Assembly: GCA_002007465.1 (NCBI GenBank)
Contig: LNAC01000736.1
Coordinates: forward strand, 460,956 to 524,955
Direction: 5' to 3'
Length of the DNA: 64,000 nucleotides
From: Ailurus styani
Taxonomy: Eukaryota; Chordata; Mammalia; Carnivora; Ailuridae
The position numbers and the translations under genes are program-made. How positions within the stretch are numbered: the stretch's first letter is position 1; every line of letters starts with the position of its first letter. Below the pieces are notes generated by a model. It saw only the letters and a program-made list of their open reading frames with translations, had not been told where the DNA came from and did not search any database. Shown piece by piece: positions 57,008 to 64,000 of this stretch.

Positions 57008-58296
57008 CTTAGGAATCTAGGGCAATGGAGAGGCCTGAGTGTTGAGCATGAGGGCTTTTGATAGATATTTTTTAAGACTATGAACTAGAGCTGCTTTAGT
57101 GTCTTTGTAAGACAAAAGTCTAAAATGGGATTATTTTTAAATCACCTATGACTATTACATTGTATGCCTTTAAAAATCTTTCTGCAAAGACTGGGTCATT
57201 GGGGCATTCTACAGTTATTAGGGTTACACTTCTTCTGACACAACAGCACAATGACATAAACACACTTTTGAGTAAATTTCGGGTATATGAAATTTAAGTA
57301 CACTCGTTATATATCTCTGTTGATGAAACAATATATATATATTTTTCCTCAACCTATCGAGCTATCGGAAGCAAACAAATGGGTTCTCAGTTGATCACAT
57401 TCACCAACAGGTACAGCAACATGCTGGGGTTTATCTGGGTCCCCTTGGTATCCTTCCTAAGCAGGAGCCCCAGGGATATCAAAAAGCACCTAAAAGAATT
57501 TGGCTCGATTACTATTATACTCACAATTATCTTACATTTTTGTTAGCTACTTTTCTCCTATTGTAAAGTTTAAGTGAGAGGAAGCTTTGCTTACTTAATA
57601 TAACTTTTAATAAGAAAACATTTTGTCCATAAGCAATTTTCTTTAAAATCCAGCTACCAAGAAACTAAAAATGAAAGGAAACCCTTAAGAAAACAAAATT
57701 TCCCAAGATTTTGGAACCAAAGAAGAGTGAGGAAAATAAACGGTCATGGGTACTAAAGAGGAAACAGGTTTCCCCCACACACAAATTCCTAGGTTTTAAG
57801 ACAAAAATAACAACTTTGAATTGTAAGCTTGGAGAAAATCAGTCACATCTATTTTCTGTACACCTGCTAAATAGGACAAGAACATTGCAATAATACAGAT
57901 GCCAAAGGTTGATTTTTTTAAAAACAAAATTGAGTGGCCTCATTGTAAGAGTGCTGACTGAACAATTCTGTTTCACATGGTAAACCCAATAGGCATCAGG
58001 TCAACTATATGCTGTCTACGGTGCTTCTCAACAGTGACATGCACTGATACGGATATTTAAATGCATTCTTAAAGTTTCTCTTCCAGCAAATAAACACTGT
58101 GCTCGTTTCATCCGTTGACGCCTGAAACACAGGGATTATAATACAGATTTTAAAGTTCACAGGCCTTTTCTTAGTAGCTAAATCGATTTCTTTCTCTTTC
58201 CAAGAGCTTAAACTAATTGCACTAAGGAGTAGGTCAGGAGCAACGTAGGTTTGTGTTACTCAACTTGCGGATGCTGACTTTCAAAACTACATTTCC
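57008..58296. other. Unrecognised AT-rich stretch
   Basis: No family, exon or RNA recognised. Confidence 0.42.
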
Positions 58297-58481
58297 AGGG
58301 CTCCTGGGTGGCTCAGATGGTTCAGTATCTACCTTCGGCTTAGGTCATGATCTCTGGGTCTTGGGATGGAGCCCAGCATCAGGCTCCCAGCTCAGCAGGT
58401 TAGTCTGCTTCTCCCTGTGACACTCCCCCTGCTTGTGCTCTGTCTCTTTCTCTCTCTCAAATAAATAAAAAAATCTTAAAA
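58297..58481 (+). mobile_element. Older Can-SINE
   Basis: GGGCTCCTGGGTGGCTCAGA, TTAGGTCATGATCTCTGGG, AAATAAATAAAAAAATCTT. Approximate target duplication AAAACTACATTTCC (58283-58296) and AAAACCTGCATTTCC (58482-58496). Confidence 0.93.
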
Positions 58482-58496
58482 AAAACCTGCATTTCC

Positions 58497-59125
58497 TTGT
58501 AAAGCTAAAGTACACACACATTAAAAATAAATTAAAACAGCAAAGAAAGAAGGCATTCTTGAAATTCTAATTGTTTTTGTTAAAGATTTGCTAATGCCTG
58601 ACACTGTCACTAGAATGTTCTACCCAAGAGGGGATGGACATTGTATTCAATCAACAATTGTGACAACAATTCCCTTAGTGTCCAATGTAGAGCTTGGCCT
58701 TTAATGGGCTCTCACTAGGTAATTCTTGGTTGCAACATTAAAGGCAACCAAAATGGTCTGATTCAAGTTCAAGTCTACAAATGCAACATGAAGGGTATGG
58801 CAGGTCTAAGAAAATGAAATGAGTTGTAGTAGAAAATTCATGAGAATCCAGAACAAACACCAGGCTACGTGACTCCTGGTTTAGGGCTCTTATTTTCACC
58901 ATCAAGTTAAGCTGAAATTCTTCTCCTAATAATCCCCAAAGCAAGATTCTCTCATGGGAACCAGATTAAAGAACTCTACAGGCCTTTTTCCTCTCTCCTA
59001 CTCCAAATTAAATGCATCCAAGCTACCTAGGACCTGCCCAACATTTTCAGGTATAGCAGGTAAAAGATTAAGGATAGCTTTGCCATTAGAAGATAAGGGA
59101 CGGGTACTATATGTGGCCTTGGTAT
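58497..59125. other. Unrecognised stretch
   Basis: No feature recognised. Confidence 0.4.
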
Positions 59126-59128
59126 CTC

Positions 59129-59164
59129 AAACAAACAAACAAACAAACAAACAAACAAGTAAAC
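59129..59164 (+). repeat. (CAAA)n microsatellite
   Basis: About eight CAAA units ending in AAGTAAACG. Confidence 0.95.
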
Positions 59165-60637
59165 GAATAAAAGTGGAACAATGTAGGCCAGGACATCACT
59201 GATCTCCTTAGTTACTTCTCTACCCTCATAAAAGAGTGAGTGCGAAGTGGCAAGCACAAACAAAATTACTGAACCTTAAAAGTTCACATGCCATCCATGC
59301 CTATCCAATGATGGGGAAGCTTAAGCTACTTCTTATGAAATTCTGGAGCTTAGGGAATAAAGGACTTCACAAAGCACTCTAAATTTGGGATTTTGTTACA
59401 TACAACACCCATAGGCACCTCCAGTTATTAAATTTCCAGAGAGAAATTCAAGTCCAAGAAATGAAATAAATTCTCTCTGATTAAATGAAAGGAAACTAAA
59501 GTCCAGAATTTTGTTCTCCTTGCCATCTCTTCTTACCGTGTCCTGGTCAGGAGGGTCTCACAAAGATGCTCCATGTGAGTTGGATGTGCTCTTGCAGCAA
59601 CTGCATCCTCAACCTTCTTCCCAGGTACTGGAGGGTGGGAAGCTCCATCAGCATCTACAAAGTTCAATGAGTGCTAACATAAGCCCTTCATGGACCTCAG
59701 TTGCCAATGAATCCACATGTCAGTGGGATAAATTGAATACCTTGGCTTTAACCCCACATCCACAAAATATAGACACCAACATGTCATTCTCAACAAGTAT
59801 ACCTCGACAGGCACATCAAATATAGGTATGTTTTTGGAAGTAAATAAATATTTCAATGTAGATTCACACTGCTGTGGATGTAATTAGCCAAGAGCCATAG
59901 CAGTGAAAGCTTAGAGAAAAGAGCAAAGAGGCAATCTCCCTGATTTTAGATTCACAGGATGCCAGCTAATTTCTGAACTTGAACTCTATTGCTGTGAGAA
60001 ATTTTCTTTCATGCCCTATGCATCCTAAATTCCCAGGAAAACATTCATCTTACAAATTGACTCTGTTCTCAAGTACGTGTATTTTCAACACTCTCATCTT
60101 GCAAAATTTAGGACTTTGCTGTGGTGGGATCCCAGGGGATCTCTAGTCCATCAACACAGTTGCTTTATCTTGGCACCCTGAAGCGGGATGAACCAGGGGC
60201 TCTAACTCAACACACAGATTTTACTTCCTCTTATGAGCACTCATAACAGAGAATTTTCCAAGCAAACTTATTAACCTCCTTCTTCACAGACCCAGTGTCT
60301 TGTGATCCTCCTTCTCCTTCATCTCCAGAAAGATCATAAGACATTATGAACTACTAGACACTCTTTCTGTCTTGGAATTCCAGAGACCTGTCTTAAAGGC
60401 AGCTTTCCCCCAATTTCTGAAGAATTATGCAAAGCAATTCCCTGAACCAAACCCTATTTTGCTGTTTCCGAAACCTGTGTTGCCAGAGGGTCCAGCAAAA
60501 TGCTCTCTATTCTCTCCAGGATGTATTTCAAAACATTGCCGTACTCTGCTTTTTTATTGTCCAGGCTTGGACTAACTTATGTTATGAAAATGGTAGTGAC
60601 ATCATTCCTTTTTGTCACTTTTTTTTTCTTTCAACAG
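59165..60637. other. Unrecognised stretch
   Basis: About 1.5 kb, one 104-codon plus frame (59511-59825) with no domain. No repeat family recognised. Confidence 0.42.
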
Positions 60638-60673
60638 AGGACATGACTCTGATTGTTCTCCAACTTCTTTCAG
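60638..60673 (+). other. Candidate 36-nt exon with a start codon
   Basis: A 16-base pyrimidine tract and CAACAG acceptor precede AGGACATG, and CTTTCAG|GTAAGC, a near-perfect donor, follows. The ATG at 60643 opens a hydrophobic run MTLIVLQLLS, as in a split signal peptide. A branch-like GACTAAC lies about 65 bases upstream. Short first-coding exons of this kind occur in secreted and Ig-family receptor genes. I cannot name a gene and see no partner exons, so this may be chance. Confidence 0.25.
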
Positions 60674-61065
60674 GTAAGCCCAGCTGAATCTGTAAAAATT
60701 TACCTACTTCCAAGTTTGTCCTCAACTTAGTCTTCCATGTGTAAGAACAGAACAAACCAACCAATTTCCATTCCTTTTTTCCTACCTGCCTTTTTGCCTT
60801 CCGGCTTTCCCACCTTCTCTCCATTTCGCTTTCCTTTGGGGTCAGTAATTAGTATTCCTAACATATCTACAAAAGCAGATTCTACCTTGTGGGAAGAGCC
60901 ATGGTAAGATTTATGATACAGATGAGTTTGGATCAAGAGTAACTCTTTGTGAAACAAAGTCAGTTCATCCTGCAATTGTTAAGAGCAGTAATTCTCCCAT
61001 GTGTTATTCCATTTTCAATCTAATAACCCATCCGTGACCATACTTTAATCTGTCTTTTTCCTCCA
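60674..61065. other. Unrecognised stretch
   Basis: No feature recognised. Confidence 0.4.
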
Positions 61066-61069
61066 AGGC

Positions 61070-61265
61070 TCCTTCTTCTGGCATGCACCATTTGTCCTAA
61101 ATCTTCTCTTAAAATCCTAATTCCATTCACTGAAGATTAAACTTTGCTTAGACTCTAAAAGCAGGGAAATCATCTGCCTCATTCACTGCTTTATAATTTT
61201 GCCTATGACATGTCCATAGTAAGTGCTCAGTAAATATTTTCTGAAAAAGTAAGTGAATAATAATG
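61070..61265 (+). mobile_element. L2 3' end
   Basis: 'AAGCAGGGAAATCATCTGCC', 'ATTCACTGCTTTATAATTTT', 'AGTAAGTGCTCAGTAAATAT', 'TTTCTGAAAAAGTAAGTGAA': the L2 3' terminus. Upstream limit approximate. Confidence 0.78.
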
Positions 61266-61445
61266 GCATCTTGAAAATCACCTCAGAGGGGCTGAAATAT
61301 TCTTTGCTTATCTTTACAGCCAGTCTTTTAAATCCTGTCCAGATCCTGTACAACCTTGAAGTGTAACTATTTTTATTTTTAAGATTTCTCCCCCACACTA
61401 TTGACTCCCTATATCTGGTTTTAAAAAATTACCTCATAGTGATTT

Positions 61446-61551
61446 AGCTCCAGAGTCAGGCTCAGCTGGAGTCTGCTCTTCTCCTTTTCCCTCTCCCCGC
61501 TCATGCTTTTTTTCTAAAATAAATAAAATTAAAATCTTAAAAAAAAAAGAA
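61446..61551 (+). mobile_element. 5'-truncated Can-SINE
   Basis: Only the 3' half is present: AGCTCCAGAGTCAGGCTCAG, CT-rich block, AATAAATAAAATTAAAATCT and poly(A). Target duplication ATTACCTCATAGTGATTT (61428-61445) and ATGATCTCATAGTGATTT (61552-61569) shows the copy was short when inserted or deleted soon after. Confidence 0.92.
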
Positions 61552-61569
61552 ATGATCTCATAGTGATTT

Positions 61570-62466
61570 CTGTCTATAGGTTCCCACTTGTGAAGTTATT
61601 CTAATCTTCTGTCTGAGACTCTCCCTTCCCTGGCAATTCAACATCTCTGTATGACAATCATCTTCCGGGATCTACTAACAACAGTCAAGGACAAGGAACC
61701 CAGGCAGAAGATTAAAGTGAACAGAAAAGAAGGAACAGATGGTGTGTATTCAGGGGGATTCATGTAATGGCGGTCATTAATGTAAAAGGTTGCAGGGAGG
61801 TAGGTGAAGATGAAGGCCTGGAAAGATAGGAGCTGCAAGAGGGAGGTTTCAGATTCACAATGGGGGGCAGAAATCAGTTGTCAGGGATTCAGGGACTGAC
61901 TACTTGTGAACAGTGAATGCAGCTCGCCCTTCAGCAGCCATCACGGGGAAAGAAGGAGCTGGTGAGAGAGAGGAGTAGAGAACATTAGGTGTTGACAGAG
62001 GATTTTCAGTATGTTTTAGAAAGAATCTGAATCTGACAAAAGGAAGGGTAGTTTTTCTCCTCTTCTCCACAGCTTCCATTTGTGCTACTCTTCCCACTCC
62101 TTATTTTAGTTCCACAATTGAGTTTCTTTCCTGGACTAAGCAGTTGGGACTGGAAACAAAATGACAGCTCTCACACTGACCCTTCCCTGAAAATGTTCTT
62201 CACATGATCAGCGTGACCCATTAAAGACAACCAACTGGAGTGTGATGAGGAAATGCTGCCTTATGTTAGAAGCATTATGCTTTGAGAACACTGGACAAAT
62301 TAATTGCTTCTTTGCTTCAGGGAGAAAGGAGTTAGGAATTTTATATTGTCTTATGAGTTACTATTTTTTGTGTTTGAACTTTTATGCTAAAAACCATTAA
62401 TTTCTTCTTTTTCATCATAGAAATCATTGTTAAATGTTTATTTGCACATTTTGTCTTTTCTTTCTT
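61570..62466. other. Unrecognised stretch
   Basis: No family, exon or RNA recognised. Confidence 0.42.
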
Positions 62467-62691
62467 TTTTTAAGAGATTTTATTTATTTATTTATTTATT
62501 TATTATTTACTTGAGAGAGAGAGAGACAGAGAGCATGAGAGAGAGAGAGAGAAGAGAGAGAGAGAGCAAGCACGAGCAGGGGAGAAGGACAGAGGGAGAG
62601 GGAGAAACAGATTTCCTACTGAGTAGGGAGCTGAACACAGGGCTTGATCCAAGGAACCCAGGATCATGACTTGAGCCAACCAGGCATCCCC
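62467..62691 (-). mobile_element. Older Can-SINE, antisense, lacking part of the tRNA-like head
   Basis: 'GATTTTATTTATTTATTTAT', long GA block, CAGGATCATGACTTGAGCCA, then directly ACCAGGCATCCCC. The segment with the usual AAGGCAG...ACTGAGCC is missing. Target duplication TGTCTTTTCTTTCTT (62452-62466) and TACCTTTTCTTTCTT (62692-62706). Confidence 0.92.
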
Positions 62692-62706
62692 TACCTTTTC
62701 TTTCTT

Positions 62707-63875
62707 AGAATCTTGCCAGCATAGCTCTTAGCCTTTATTTGTAGTGAATTCCAGGCTCAAATGTTGCTGAATATCCTTTCCACAGCCTTTTCTTGAACCA
62801 GCAGATTTTGTGTTAGATTTCTTATAACATCTTTGTTAAGCCCTGCCTTCTTATGCGTATGTCCCTTAAATTATTTAATATTATCATTGTCTCATGTAGA
62901 AATTTTTCTCATTAGTCAATTCCTTCCCTGAATTTTTTTTTTGTCCAGAATTCTACTTGTCCCTGTTAAATTTTTATGGTCTACCCTATTTCCTTTTTAT
63001 TTAAGTATCTTTTTCTCTTTGGCTTTTTAAAAGCACTGCCATGTAATAAAACAAATATTAAGATGGAATTTGAAAGGTTTCTTCTTCCACAAAAATATTT
63101 TCCAAATGCTTTCCTGTCATTGAGGATTGACCTTTGTCAAAGGATAGAATAAAATTAATAGTTTCTGGTTATTAGAAACAGCATCATACAAAATTGTAAA
63201 TCATTGAGATTTTATTTATACATTGTCTTCTTTCATTAAAAAAAATGTTATCGAGAGTCTTCTATGTTCAAGAATGAGGTTTTTTCAGCCCCAGATCTTA
63301 AAGTTACCATCACCTTCCATGGCTGCATACTCTCCCTTCTTCAAACAATCCTCATCCTCATACTTTCACCTCTTCTCCCTATCAAAAGCTGCGGAAATTA
63401 CAGAATCTAAAACTTATTCATATGAAGACATGAATGAGTGATAAGTTTAAGTTTATAATCCATCTCACTTTTCACTGCAAAGTGAATAAATTAAAACAAA
63501 ACAAAACAAAGCCAAGACAGTATTATTTCAGATAGTATCAGAGGAAGTCTTTCTATGGAAGAGAACCAGTCATTTTAACACAGGGAAATGATGCCATGCA
63601 GGTAGCATCAGTTTTTTCCAGTTTTTTTTTTTTTGACTTCTCAGTAGATAACTTCCAATGTGCCTAAATGATGGAGAAAATTTAACTTACTTGATGTGTA
63701 CAAATTGTTCATATGGTTCAAACATCATTATGTGACCTCTACTGCACCTTTCTTACAAGATATGTAAATGATAGCCACATGAGAACTTATGAAGAGATAA
63801 ATGAAAATATCAAGATGACACACCAGGGTGTAACGAGAGAAGGCAGGTTATGTTGGATGTACCAAAGTTGCTTAT
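62707..63875. other. AT-rich unrecognised stretch
   Basis: No family, exon or RNA recognised. Confidence 0.42.
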
Positions 63876-63879
63876 ATGT

Positions 63880-64000
63880 TTAACCTCTCTCATCTCTTCC
63901 TGGAATGCTGTCACTTGCTTCATTTCTTGTCTATGTCCTTCATCCTTGCTTAGGCATTAACCTTGTACAGAAATCTTGCCTGTCTGTCTCCAACAGGATA
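63880..64000 (+). mobile_element. Possible start of an L2 fragment, runs off the window
   Basis: 'CTCTTCCTGGAATGCTGTCA' and 'CTTCATCCTTGCTTAGGCAT' resemble the L2 text around 'cctggaatgc...tcatcctt'. Truncated by the window edge. Confidence 0.4.

Noticed and set aside
56608..57012. 134-codon plus frame with repeat peptide
   Set aside because: The repeat part is a minisatellite and the first part has no domain or splice context.
531..62691. SINE tRNA-like heads as functional tRNA genes
   Set aside because: They are parts of Can-SINEs with poly(A) tails and target duplications, not isolated mature tRNA genes.
1..64000. CRISPR array, operon, prophage or bacterial mobile element
   Set aside because: No regularly spaced direct repeats with unique spacers, no dense gene packing; repeat content is mammalian.

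Overview
This is mammalian, most likely carnivoran, intergenic or intronic DNA. I recognise no protein-coding gene, RNA gene, CRISPR array or prokaryotic feature in it. The best organism clue is about 25 tRNA-derived Can-SINE copies. Their head motif (GGGCGCCTGGGTGGCTCAG) is shared by caniform and feline lineages. The young copies also carry 'GTGGGTTAAAGCC', 'GATCGAGGCCC' and 'CTGCCTACTTGTGATC' before an AATAAATAAAATCTT tail. From memory of carnivore genomes that combination fits a mustelid or close musteloid (ferret, mink, badger, otter type) better than dog, cat or bear; this is inference.

Layout. 1-2.7 kb: old antisense L1 interrupted by a SINE and by a younger L1 with an inverted 5' piece. 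2.7-8.7 kb: mostly unrecognised sequence with a GGA tract, an AT/AC microsatellite, a MER5A-like element, a SINE and a MIR. 8.7-13.2 kb: long ancient antisense L1 hosting two SINEs. 13.2-19.1 kb: GC-richer patch, MIRs, SINEs and a DNA-transposon relic. 19.1-24.6 kb: SINEs, a TTCC repeat holding a 317-base assembly gap, and a nest of SINE inside DNA transposon inside LTR. 26-32 kb: MIR, MLT1 end, two consecutive L1 3' ends, LTR relics, MER5A and SINEs. 32-41.9 kb: repeat-poor stretches, L2s, an L1 3' end, an MLT1-like LTR, and two SINEs stacked in one target site. 43.5-46.6 kb: LTRs, L2s and a SINE. 46.6-50 kb: repeat-poor. 50-57 kb: MIRs, a CpG-rich open frame, L2s, LTRs and a minisatellite. 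57-64 kb: mainly unrecognised sequence with three SINEs, an L2, and a short exon-like signal at 60.64 kb.

Most open reading frames are translations of SINEs, L1 remnants or simple repeats. Two places could touch real genes: a 36-nt segment with good splice signals and a signal-peptide-like start (60638-60673), and a 107-codon frame in a locally CpG-rich patch (51196-51519, minus). Neither is identified. I found no evidence for a new biological system. The informative content is transposition history: matching target-site duplications, nesting order, a probable twin-primed L1, and reuse of one insertion site. Family names for old repeats are from recall of consensus sequences and would need a RepeatMasker/Dfam run to confirm.
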